Part shown: positions 50,969 to 62,426 of the stretch, in pieces | How the letters are laid out: every line of letters begins with the position of its first letter | Position numbering within the stretch: the stretch's first letter is position 1 | Assembly (NCBI GenBank): GCA_006937955.1 | Contig: SSNP01000085.1 | Location: 1,638,119-1,702,118, forward strand | DNA: 64,000 nucleotides | Source of the DNA: Pachypanchax playfairii | Taxonomy: Eukaryota > Chordata > Actinopteri > Cyprinodontiformes > Aplocheilidae | Direction: 5' to 3' | Notes under the pieces: model-generated | What the model saw: only the letters and a program-made list of their open reading frames with translations | Databases searched by the model: none | What the model was told of the DNA's origin: nothing | Translations under genes and position numbers: made by a program

Positions 50969-53900
50969 TATCCTGATAATCGTTTGTGCTCGTAAACTCT
51001 TTTCTGCCCTCCCACGTTTTGTCAGATTATTTTCTAAACCATTTTAGTGGGAATTGAGTTTAATCTACTAAAAGTATTGGTTTAAAAAGAGTAAAGAGAC
51101 AATTTATGATATTTTTTATTATTAGTGCCAGTGTGAAAACACTGAAGCACCTTCACGGTTTGGTGTCTCCTGCAGCTTTGGAAATATCTTTAAAACAAAT
51201 ATATCAAGATGTGTGTCTCTATCAGGAATAGTGTGATATGATGTTTGGTAGCAGATCATCATACAGCAGGAATGAAATTAGCAACAATATACACGAAAAT
51301 GGGATTTTGACAAAAATAGTGAAGAAACTTGGTGTTTTTTTTAGAGCTCTGTGGCTCAGACAAACTTGCTACAGAACAAAATGTTAAAACTAAACAGATC
51401 ACAATGAGTTTGACTTTGCGTTTGTTTTCATCGTCCTTCCAGAGTCGATGCAAACAATCAGTTTTTACTCTCGTGACCTTTGACACTTTCAGCACTTTCG
51501 TTTTCTTCTGCTATGAATCTTATAGTTTCACCTCCGAACTCCAAAACACTCCCACTATATTTTCTCTTCAAAATTAAAGATAATGGACTTTTTCAAATCA
51601 TCATATATCCCATAAAAAACATTTTAGAACCTCCTACCACTCAGAGTTTAGGAATATCTTTGTCAGAACTGAAACGTTTTCTCACGGTGATCGTTTGTTG
51701 GGGCTTAATTTCAGATCAGGTTTGTGTTTGATTGTTTGATGAAGATTCCGGTCATGCAAAGTGAAACGCAGGTGTGTAGTTACCATGGTAACTGCAACAA
51801 ATTACTGGCAGCAGCTTTAACATTTCTTTTCTGATCTCGGCACCCTTGAAAATTCATTTGGATATTTTGCAGTACATGCAATGTTATTTTACTGCCATCG
51901 TGTCCACGGTACATTTTTAGGTAAATAATTCTTGATATTTTTAGAATATTGACAACTATACTGTATATGGACGCTTGTATCATGAGGGATTATGTCTCCT
52001 CGGAGCAACAACACATGACAGAGGTCCCATCTGCGTTTTACAGTCCAGTGACAGTGAAAATGCATTAATGCCCCTCCCCCTTTCATGAACAACTCCCCCC
52101 CTACCCACACACACACACACACAGACCCTCATCTTCCAGGCTTCAGCTGCGGCCCTGTGAAATTTTCTACTACTGAACAATTAACTGAGAGACTGTGAAC
52201 TGTGATTCATATAATTAATATTATGTGAATAATCAGTGAAAGAATTGTTTGAAAAAAACATATTTAAAAAGCTAATCTTAATTGAATTAATCCTTGGAAA
52301 CAGGTCAGAGGCGCTTGTTGAATTTATCTCTGCCTGTTAGCCCGTGCAGACATTAAGGTAAGTGTGATGTTTCTTATTTTATGTTTTCTTTTGTGAACAC
52401 ACTGAAGTTCTCTTTGAGGGTCTGCATTCAGCTCTGCACTTATCTTTTCCCTCTATACTCACTCCGTGTCGGGGGAAATGCAGTATTTAGGAGAAATTGT
52501 GCAAGAGGCTGTTGAATCAGTAACTTTGTTCCATATGACAATGTCTAAGCTCTGCAGGGTGTTGTGCTTTGGCGTACGGCCTCAGTTCGCCTTTAGTGCC
52601 GAGGCTCGCAGTCGCTCTCTGTGCAGACTATCAGTGGTGGGTAGAAGGTTCCTTTGAAACCGACTCTAACAGGAGAGTTTGTGCCCACCGATGCTGCTTC
52701 TGCTGCATTTGCAGAGCTGGGCATGCCTCTGATCAGCCTGAGCACTTGCCTGCAGAGAGCTGGCGCAGCCTCCAATCCTATTCTATGTTCAAAGGTAAAG
52801 CAGACCTCTCACACACTCACACCCCCCCCCCCCTTACTCATCCACCCTCGTCTTTGATGTGCTCTTCGACACCAGAGTCACATCTTTACCACTGTACATC
52901 TTCAAGGGGGCAGTCCAAAAGAAGAAAAAATACAAGTTTCAATTCATTTTAACAGATGTGGTTCATATTTGTGTTTCCTGAACATGTTGTTTACAAGGAG
53001 AAGCACAACAGCAGTGGCATAAAGTGGAGAATTAACAGGGTTGCTGCATTTAAGCCTCCGCTGCTGGTTGGTGGAGAAGCTGAGCCTGGATTAGTAATAG
53101 AACAACGGTTTCCTTACAATGAGCATCCTCCATATAAAACACTGCTGGATGTGCTGCAGATAGCAGCTCAAACGCATCGTTTCCTCATCAAAGGATGGAT
53201 TCAGCTGTCTCAACTTAATTATCTGATCTGTTCTATCGACCAAACGCCACAACAGATGTTTTCCAGATTCTTCTGTGGTGTTTAAACGAGTTGAGAATGA
53301 TCTCAGCAGGGAGTTTTAGGTGTTCAGCATTACTCAGCCACAGGCGGCAGAGCACAGAATAAAATGGAATCAAATTCATTTTAGCACGAGACGTATCTGT
53401 CTGACCACCGCGGCATCTCGGAGGAGTCTCTGTCTTAATGATTTATACCACCACAAAGACCTCAGAGACTTTCCGGTTGAGGGTGATATTCACGGTGTCA
53501 CTTAGTTGCTACAAATGAGTTTTCCTTGAATATCTAATATAAATATAAGAAGGCGAGGGAATGAAGAGATGGATTTTTGTTAGCTTTATAATGAGAATAT
53601 GTAAATTACCTACAAAAAATATATGTTTTTTAAATTTTTTTTTTAGTTTTGTTTTCTGCAGGAGGGTAAGAAACTTCTAGCTTGAGTTTGTGAGTCACTG
53701 TTCAATGTTTATTGTTATTGTTGTCATGGAAACAAAGCTGGGTAGGGGCCGGCGGGTCGTCATCTGTGCATAGCTGCGCTCGCACGTGTTCAGCTCAGAT
53801 AGAGTCAGACGTGATTTTTTTTTTTTTTATGTTGTCTGCTTTGTGTTTTGTAGATAAATGATTTGAACAGATTTAGTCTGATTGCTGGTTGTAATATCAT

Positions 53901-55224
53901 AACAAACACTGAATACGCACAGAGTCGCTCTTATCAGTAATTTGGTCGTGTATTTATTGGGCCTTTTGTGCAGCGAGACGACTTGCCAACTTGTGAAGGC
54001 TCATTCGTCACAAGAGAAATTTGGGAAAACGGGCGATTTGTTACACTCCACACGCTTCTTTTGGACAGTGATGAGAAAAATACAGTTTTGATATCAGAAA
54101 ACACCTTGAAAAGCAGCATCTAATCCCCTGTTATAAGCTCTTTGTCAGCTGTTCAGCACGTAGAAGCTACAATGATCTTCTTTTATCTTGACCACAGTCA
54201 GATTTAAAGATCCTTAACAAATGAATGAACATCTCAAACCGAAACAGGTGACCGAGTAAAATTATCTTTCATTTGATCTCAAATAACCATGTGTGAGAAC
54301 ACAAAGATGCTCTGTGACACAGTGAAAAAGTTATCTGCTCTTAAAGTCATATGATCACTGTTTGTACAAAACATCCTTTTCATGCCTGGGAAGGATTTTT
54401 ATGCTTGTGTCAGTTTTCCCGTTAGTGCTGGATTGTACTGGTGCCATTCATTATCTGAATGTTAACAGTGGGAGACGAGTATGATCACAATAAATAGCTT
54501 TCAGTCATTTATCTCACAAAGTGAATTCATTTATTTTGCCATGTGAGAATTAACCATAATGTCACACTCATTCGTTAATTTACTGCCAAGTCTCATAATT
54601 TTATCATTTCAGCCTACAGCTTTTTTATTTCTTAAAAAAAGAGTGTTTATTTGTAATTAAATTTACTAAAATATTTGTACTTTCGACTCACGGATTAACA
54701 AACTTGGAGTTCTTGGACAGATTTGTGTTTTATGTTTACAAAAAAATTAGGAAGAGACAAAGATCCTGAGCATCTGAAACACATGTTAATAAAAATCCGA
54801 CCAAATCCTTCTGCACAGGTTCTGAGTCTGATCATGTTTTATTACTTCCTGTCTGCTCTTTTTTTTTAAACAGTCCAACAGCAGCTTGCAAATGTTTTTA
54901 TGAGCATCGTTTACGACTGCCAGTGCCGCTTGTTATTTTTATGCTATTTTGAATTTCATTTTATTAATGATGTTTTTATTCTCTGCTGATGTTCACTGTG
55001 TAAATTCCAACCTGTTTGTAAATGCTCCCCGCTGTTTGAATTTATAAATACTGAAAAGCAATAATAAGATAAACAACCGCAGATTAAGTGGAACCAATAC
55101 ATTTATCCTCAGAGGAAGCAAATTGCATCAGTTTAGAATAAACTTTCTTGGTGTTTATACAAATTTACAAAGTATGTAATAAAATAAAAGAGCAGCTTAA
55201 ATCCTGAATACTAAAAAAAAACAT
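50969..55224. other. non-coding region
   Basis: No supported gene. It contains CA tracts (about 52102-52122), a C run (about 52821-52832) and poly-T/poly-A tracts. The segment 52560-52800 is GC-richer with a possible donor at 52800 (AAG|GTAAAG), but it was not accepted as an exon. Confidence 0.35.
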
Positions 55225-55228
55225 TTAA

Positions 55229-55828
55229 AGAGGCCATTTCATACAAATTTCAGGACTTTGTGGTTATTTCTTAAGTATTAACCTGTAATATGAAACATTT
55301 TATATCTAAAAAACATCAGGAAACACTGATTAACAGACCTTTCAATCTGTCTGCGTTACAATTCGGGTGGTTCCGCCTCCTTCCGTCAGGCTGCTTCGTC
55401 AGCAGCTCGTTCATATTCATTATTTGGATTTGCTAGATTCAGATTGGCTAACAAATTAGCCTATGAGAGCAAAGTATACTCTTTCCTGCCTCGTTTCGCC
55501 CGGCAACATCAGACGTCGTGTCTTTCTGTTTGCTACATCTTATGCTACAGCTTTTAGCTAGCAGCATGCTAGGTGTGGTTTCAACTGCAGAAGCTGCCGA
55601 ATACTAGAGTTAATACTAGAGTTAACTAAGGAGTTGTGAAGAAACAGATACAGGCCGTTCGGACTCGGGAGAACTTGGGTTTTATCGCCACCTGCGTAGT
55701 TTGAGAGATTAAAACTGAAAGAGAAGTTGTTGACCTGTTTTCACACCCACTATGAAGGTAAGAACACCTGTGGAGCTAAAATATTCAACAGAAACCTCAG
55801 AAAAAACGTTTTTAATGGAAGGGCCTCT
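55229..55828 (+). mobile_element. family-1 TTAA miniature transposon, copy d (reference copy)
   Basis: This is the best preserved copy: 600 bp, flanked by TTAA at 55225-55228 and 55829-55832, with inverted ends AGAGGCCATTTCAT and AGAGGCCCTTCCAT (reverse complement of the right end). Internal landmarks are ATTGG (55443-55447), the palindrome-rich GCTAGCAGCATGCTAGG (about 55557-55573), a local duplication TACTAGAGTTAA (about 55605-55625), and an ATG (55752-55754) followed by AAG and GTAAGA (GT at 55758-55759). No transposase ORF. Four copies of the family occur in the window. Confidence 0.92.
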
Positions 55829-55832
55829 TTAA

Positions 55833-58782
55833 AAATGTGTTTTTAAAACTCCTGATCTTTTCACCTCTGACATATTTTTATCAGCGCTTGCAGTTTTTTG
55901 TTTACATGTCAAGTCAATAACTTTTTAATGTAACATATTTAGTTTCCAGCAGTCAGAAAGTGCAACAAATGTGTGAACCATTTGGGAGGAGCTGCTGACC
56001 ATGTGAAACCAAGTTGTGACTTATTGGAGACATAAAAGAGACCCTTATATTCCAAGTGCCTCAAAATAGTAAATAAAATGTGGATAACTTTGAAGGAATT
56101 ATAAAATAATTAGGACCCTTTGAGAATAAAATGCAAAAATAAATAAGTCCAACATTCAGATGAGCAGAGGATTGCAAACTGCTTCAGTCCCAGCCTTCCT
56201 CACCTCGTCTCCAACACATTTATCTCAACTAAATTTTCCTTGTTAAACAAAAGCTCCAACGAAAACAACAAAAATTTATATTAATAATTCTCTGTTCTTG
56301 CGGGTTGTGTAAGTAAAAACTATTCCATAGCCTGCTCCCTATATTGACTTTATACAGTGATTACATTGCAGTAAGAGCAGTAAAAAAATCATTTTTTACA
56401 GCTTTAATATCTCCACGTTGCACCAAATACTTATGGATCAGCGAATTAAGAGTGTAAGTTTCCTTCTATTTGTTTATGTATTTAGTTTTTCCTTCATTCA
56501 CCAGATTTGGAACTTTTCAGTCCAGTCACACGGAACTTATTTCTCATATAAACAAATGGCCCCAAATTATTACAAATAAGTCCTTATAGTTTTATTATTT
56601 TAATTTCTTGTGTTTTTTTTAAATGAGTTGGTAATATTGAAAGACGTCTGCTGGTTTGTCCAATTGACTGACTCTCATGTTTTTATGCGCAGCAATCATC
56701 ATAACAGCAAATAATGCACAAAGAAAAAGTTACCCTGCTGCTACATCTCCTCCATCTAGTTTACTACCTTCTAATCTCCTGGACAGAGCGGAGCTTTGCA
56801 GCGACCAGCGCGTTTAAACCCATTGGAACCAATTGTAGGAGAAAGGCTGTCTTGGGATGCCTTCATTGGAGAGCAGCTAGGCTCATTAGTTAAATCCCCA
56901 CCGTGGGCTAATACAGCCCTCTAGGAGTGAAGTAGAGAGGGGGAGAGAAGACATTTTTTGACTCCTTCTCAGGGGTTTCTTTCCCACATTTTCTTGCATG
57001 CATCAGCAGCTATAAGAAGGTGATACACACACCACTTTTAAAGCCGCCTTCAGCATTCTTTTGAAGTCCCTTCATCGGGGTTTCACCGAGTTCTGGTTCT
57101 CTGTGCTGAGGGTCAGACGTAGTGTATCTATCATGATCAAAATACAGCTGTGGTGTTTGAAACAAGTTTAAAATGCCGAATATGTTACAAAAAGATCATT
57201 TCGTAAACTTCAGTCATTGAGGAAATGTAATATGTTGCAAAAGACTACTAATAGGGAGCAAAATATCCCAAAGGTTCTTCAAAATGCAGAATGTAGATGC
57301 ATGCAATCTGACCTTTTCCATTAGTAAGTGAGAGTAAAACTCTTGTTTTGTTCATAATGATTGGGGAACTGGAGGCCACAATGCAGGCAGGTCCCCACTT
57401 AACCAGAATTTATCTTTTTGGCAGTAAAGGGAGGGGTTTTGAGTGCTGTTATCTATGGCCTCCCCCTTGAACAAGTAAACAGCCCATTTATTATTAACTC
57501 AGGTTTAAGGTAGAGCATTAATCCTCTTTGACAGTTTGCCTACTTGTTAAAGCAGCCACTTCTTCCTCCACAGCAGATGGCTTTCTGCTGCACTTACTCT
57601 ACAGCTCAGCTCCACTGTATGAGAGAGAATCCTCCAAAGTTTGTGTAGCATTGTGTGGATCTAAATTTAGTTCACAAAAAGGGGAAATAAACTTGTCAGT
57701 TTTAAATGTGTGGCTGTTATAATTGGAGGAAATTAAGATGGCAGTTGTGTGGCTGCTGTACGGTGCCTTGCAGATTTTTTTATATTCTGTTGCTGCAGCA
57801 AATTTATAGCCAATTGGACTAAAAGATTTTTGCAAATACACGACAAGCTTTGTTGCTTTCTAGCAGGATCGCATACAGTTTGAGTCCCTATCCATGTTCA
57901 CTGCTACAGCTGTTGGTAATTGCACAAGAACTCCAGTAGATTCAACTTTTCAGGTCTGTCCTGATGTGAACCTGCAAGCAGAGTTAACCTGCAGACTGCT
58001 CTGTTGCTTTTCTTTAGTCTGGATAGACTCTGTTTTATAACTATGGCAGATGTGTGAGGACTCAATTTAACAACACCAGGTTGTTAAGTAAATATAAATG
58101 CTATGCCTACAGTGTGAGAGTAAAAAAACTTGGATTTTTAGTCTCATTCTACTGACTTCACTGACTGAGTACACATAGCTGAATGTTGGTCTGATATTTG
58201 GGATGGGAATATATCACTTCTGAGTCAGGTGAGAGGAAAATACCTCTCTGTTTTATCAGTAAGTCTGCTGAGCAAGAACAGGCAAGTTCTACAAAAAAGA
58301 TGGGTTAAAAAGGCCGTGAGGACTTTAGTGCACAGAAGAAAATATCTGTATTTGCTGTATCAACACTGTAGCAGTGGTGGCCTATAGGAAACAAAGGTTG
58401 AGCAAGGCAAAATAAAAGAGGGTAAAAAGGCTGTGTTTGGTTTTAATGAGTGCGTCTGAAATGGACAAAAATAAATGAATTCATTTTTGTTTAAAAAACA
58501 AGGGACAGAAAAATGATAATCTTGATTCTAACATACACGAGGTCTCAGTTTTAATTAATGGTAACCTTATACGGTACATGTCTATGTTCTGGCTTTCAGT
58601 TCAAGCTGCACTTCTTCACAACAATCACGTGTTTTCATAAACAGTAAATCAAACAGTCATACAACACAATCACTTCTCTACTTTCACATTTAGGCTAACA
58701 CACTGTCCTTCATGTGGCGCAGCACCGACGTGACTTGTGAATGTTGAAGCACGCTAGGCTAAAGAATAGCTGAGTTTAACCC
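55833..58782. other. non-coding region
   Basis: No supported gene. AT-rich, with no strong repeat structure. Confidence 0.4.
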
Positions 58783-58786
58783 CTTC

Positions 58787-59290
58787 TTTCCACTGAACTC
58801 GATGGTAGTGTTTTGCTTGTGTAATCATCCCTTCCCACCGGAAACACTTCACACACGTATCATCCAGCTGGTCCCAGAAGATGTGATTTCATCAGTACAC
58901 ACAACAAAAAGCGAGAGAACGATGACAACATGTATCCAGAAGGTATGTGGCTTATTTTCACACTACCTACGGACTTCAAACTCGTCACACTACTTTTTCG
59001 TAGTCTCGCGAATGGAAATCTGCACGTGTCCTTTTATTTTGAAACTTCCAGGTATTAAACATTTCATGAACGCCTGATTTCCTGTCTGGTTCAAACTAAA
59101 CTGCTGGGCGTGACGTATTTTTAAAAAATAGAACTGCTGCGTAATACCCGCAACATGACACTTCAGAGACGCGTCCGATTCGTGCTGCTCCGCACCCAGT
59201 GAAAACGATCCCATTGACTTTAATAGCGGCTATCAGCCGTGTATTACACGTCACTAATGTTAAGCGTCTGTTGCACGTTCAGTGGAAAGG
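58787..59290. mobile_element. possible DNA-transposon fragment with inverted ends
   Basis: The segment is bounded by CTTTCCACTGAAC on the left and its inverted match GTTCAGTGGAAAG on the right. The interior is CpG-richer than its flanks. A clear target duplication was not found, so class and limits are open. Confidence 0.4.
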
Positions 59291-59592
59291 AGGAGTCAGA
59301 GACAAGGGGAAAAAAACAGGAACCAGCATAACAGTGATGACAACTACTGCATAACGCTTCTTTTAGCTGAGAAAAGCTCAACTTCCCCCTCGTGAAACAT
59401 TTTCTGATGTTTGAACCCAAGATGTATTTAACCGTTAGCTGTATCTATTAGCATAGCAACAGGTTGCAACTAGTGCACAATATTTTTCAGAATTCAGCCA
59501 ACTTGGCGACAGACGGCAGCAAAATGATCAAAGCGTCACTGCAGAGGAACCTTTTGATGGAAATAAATAAAATAGTGGAACAGTTAAATATA

Positions 59593-59792
59593 CAGTGGGG
59601 CAAAAAAGTATTTAGTCAGCCACCAATTGTGTAAGTTCTCCCACTTAAAAAGATCAGAGAGACCTGTAATTTTCATCATAGGTATACCTCAACTATGAGA
59701 GACAAAATGAGGAAAAAAAATCCAGAAAATCACATTGTCTGATTTTTAAAGAATTTATTTGCAAATTATGGTGGAAAATAAGTATTTGGTCA
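59593..59792. repeat. Tc1 left terminal inverted repeat
   Basis: About 200 bp, the reverse complement of 60996-61195. The outer end is CAGTGGGGC; the inner end is AAGTATTTGGTCA. Confidence 0.95.
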
Positions 59793-59808
59793 ATAACAAA
59801 AGTTAATC

Positions 59809-60832
59809 TCAATACTTTGTTATATAGCCTTTGTTGGCAATGACAGATGTCAAACGTTTTCTGTAAGTCTTCACAAGGTTTTCACACACTGTTGCTGGTA
59901 TTTTGGCCCATTCCTCCATGCAGATCTCCTCTAGAGCAGTGATGTTTTGGGGCTGACGCTGGGCAACACGGACTTTCAACTCCCTCCAGAGATTTTCTAT
60001 GGGGTTGAGATCTGGAGACTGGCTAGGCCACTCCAGGACCTTGAAATGCTTCTTACGAAGCCACTCCTTCGTTGCCCGGGCGGTGTGTTTGGGATCATTG
60101 TCATGCTGAAAGACCCAGCCACGTCTCATTTTCAATGCCCTTGCTGATGGAAGGAGGTTTTCACTCAAAATCTTACGATACATGGCCCCATTCATTCTTT
60201 CCTTTACACGGATCAGTCGTCCTGGTCCCCTTGCAGAAAAACAGCCCCAAAGCATGATGTTTCCACCCCCATGCTTTACAGTAGGTATGGTGTTCTTTGG
60301 ATCCAACTCAGCATTCTTTCCCCTCCAAACACGACAAGTTGAGTTTCTACCAAAAAGTTCTATTTTGGTTTCATCTGACCATATGATGTTCTCCCAATCC
60401 TCTTCTGGATCATCCAAATGCTCTCTAGCAAACCGCAGACGGGCCTGGACGTGTCCTGGCTTCAGCAGGGGGACACGTCTGGCACTGCAGGATTTGAGTC
60501 CCTGGCGGCATAGTGTGTTACTGATGGTAGCCTTTGTTACTTTGGTCCCAGCTCTCTGCAGGTCATTCACTAGGTCCCTCCGTGTGGTTCTGGGATTTTT
60601 GCTCACCGTTCTTGTGATCATTTTGACCCCACGGGGTGAGATCTTGCGTGGAGCCCCAGATTGAGGGAGATTATCAGTGGTCTTGTATGTCTTCCATTTT
60701 CTAATAATTGCTCCCACAGTTGATTTCTTCACACCAAGCTGCTTACCTATTGCAGATTCAGTCTTCCCAGCCTGGTGAAGGTCTACAATTTTGTTTCTGG
60801 TGTCCCTTTGACAGCTCTTTGGTCTTGGCCAT
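59809..60832 (-). pseudogene. Tc1/mariner DD34E transposase with N-terminal frameshift
   Basis: Cut-and-paste transposase of a Tc1-like element. The open frame 60732-59809 encodes 307 codons (counted from a GTG) and keeps the full catalytic core: first Asp in IIWSDETKIELFGR (residue 120), second Asp in VFQHDNDPKHTARA (residue 211), and Glu in SPDLNPIENLWRELK (residue 246). The second Asp and the Glu are 34 residues apart, the DD34E signature. A GAPRK motif (residues 26-30) lies between the two helix-turn-helix DNA-binding subdomains. Full-length relatives have about 340 residues. The expected ATG is at 60832 in a different frame; that frame starts MAKTKELSKG and stops after 24 codons. An extra base in the CCC at 60804-60806 explains the break. 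The N-terminal DNA-binding helices are therefore out of frame, and activity is unlikely from this copy. Confidence 0.93.
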
Positions 60833-60995
60833 AGTGGAGTTTGGAGCGTGACTGTTTGAGGTTGTGGACAGGTGTCTTTTATACTGATAACGAGTTCACA
60901 CAGGTGCCATTAATACAGGTAACGAGTGGAGGACCGAGGAGCCTCTTAAAGAAGTTACAGGTCTGTGAAAGCCAGAAATCTTACTTGTTTGTAGG

Positions 60996-61195
60996 TGACC
61001 AAATACTTATTTTCCACCATAATTTGCAAATAAATTCTTTAAAAATCAGACAATGTGATTTTCTGGATTTTTTTTCCTCATTTTGTCTCTCATAGTTGAG
61101 GTATACCTATGATGAAAATTACAGGCCTCTCTGATCTTTTTAAGTGGGAGAACTTACACAATTGGTGGCTGACTAAATACTTTTTTGCCCCACTG
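60996..61195. repeat. Tc1 right terminal inverted repeat
   Basis: Nearly identical inverted copy of 59593-59792; one visible difference is CAGGCCTCTC against the complement of GAGAGACCTG. Confidence 0.95.
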
Positions 61196-61197
61196 TA

Positions 61198-62089
61198 CCT
61201 ATGCATTTTTTCTGAAATGTCTATACATTTTTTAATCTCAAACAGGACACGTAGCAGTAGGACCCTAAAAAGGAGAAGAAAAAAGTTTTAATGAACACAG
61301 CTCTAATTCCCTCTTCATCACTGATTATGAAGGAGGAAATGTAACCGACCACTGCTGAGATAAATGAACAGGCACAAAGAGCTGCATGAATTACGACACA
61401 AAGATAATTCTTTCATTCGTTCGGCTGTTTCACTCGTTCTTTTCTATTCTGTTGGTTTTTCAGGGGAGAATGTGGATCCTTCACAATAGAGTATCTGGTT
61501 CAATTAAACAACTTTTTCCAGCTGAAAAGTACTTTCTCTAAGCCACTAAAACACTTGAATACTGCCGTGTTCGGCATTCATGCCATGGCAAATACAGAGA
61601 ATTGTCTTCTGCAAACACTTTTTACACAGAATTGGGTCTTTTTCCAAAAAAAAAAAATTGAAGCAATTCATTCAGAATTGCCTTGGTATTGTGAGCGCAT
61701 GGAGGAGGAAAAGAAGAAGAAGAAGGGAGATTTGTTGGAATCATCAGCTATCCAAATGAAATGGAATATCTTATTTTGTGGCCATGCTTAATTTGGATTA
61801 ACCATATGAAAGCAATTTAATGGAAGCTTCCATTTACAGGGATGGCGAGAACTGAAAATGTCAATTAAACTGTTACCACTGGAAAGTATGAAATAAGACT
61901 TAAAGTTTTGTACTCTGCTCCTGTTTAAGCACTGAGTGTGTGTGTGTGTATGTGTGTGTGTGTCGGTCTGAAGCTGCCTGCACAGAATGAGCACACACTC
62001 TGCTCAGATGTCACCAACAAGGTCACATTGAAGGCACTGCATCCTCTCAGCTTCATGATTTGTCCCAGCCTTCAGGAGCGACACACACT
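61198..62089. other. non-coding region
   Basis: No supported gene. A GT tract lies at about 61936-61962. Confidence 0.4.
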
Positions 62090-62395
62090 CACACACGCAC
62101 ACACAAGTGTGTTTTGTTATCCTTATGGGGACCGTCCATTGACTTCCATTGATTTTAGTAACTAGATTTATACCTAACCCAAACCCTTTTCCTAACCTTA
62201 ACCATTACTGATCTATAACTAACCCTAAGACTAACTAAAACTCTATTCACACCATACCTATAAACCTAACCCCTAACCCTAAAAAGGGGAGTCCCCCTAA
62301 TGGGGACCAGGCTTCGGTCCCCACAAGAACCCTCGGACCCCAGAAAGATAGTAAAAGTCAGGAAACTGGTCCTCAGGAGGTCAGAAATACAAACC

Positions 62396-62421
<26 letters not shown>
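62090..62421 (+). repeat. third copy of the 347-bp CA-associated repeat
   Basis: Starts AAGTGTGTTTTGTTATCC at 62105 after a short CA run and ends in a CA run (62396-62421). It is colinear and highly similar to the tandem units at 47154-47847, in the same orientation and about 14.6 kb away. Confidence 0.9.

Positions 62422-62426
<5 letters not shown>

Larger units (their letters stand above)
59593..61195 (-). mobile_element. Tc1-like (Tc1/mariner) DNA transposon, nearly complete
   Basis: The 1,603-bp element is flanked by TA duplications (59591-59592 and 61196-61197). It has terminal inverted repeats of about 200 bp (59593-59792 and 60996-61195) that begin CAGTGGGGCAAAAAAGTATT and differ by very few bases. 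It carries one transposase gene on the minus strand. Length, long inverted repeats and TA target are typical of vertebrate Tc1 elements. The close match between its arms points to a fairly recent insertion. Confidence 0.97.

Noticed and set aside
52569..52952. Exon-like GC-rich segment with a donor at 52800
   Set aside because: Two competing frames, neither with recognisable protein features, followed by a C-rich and CA-rich simple repeat. No acceptor that I would trust.
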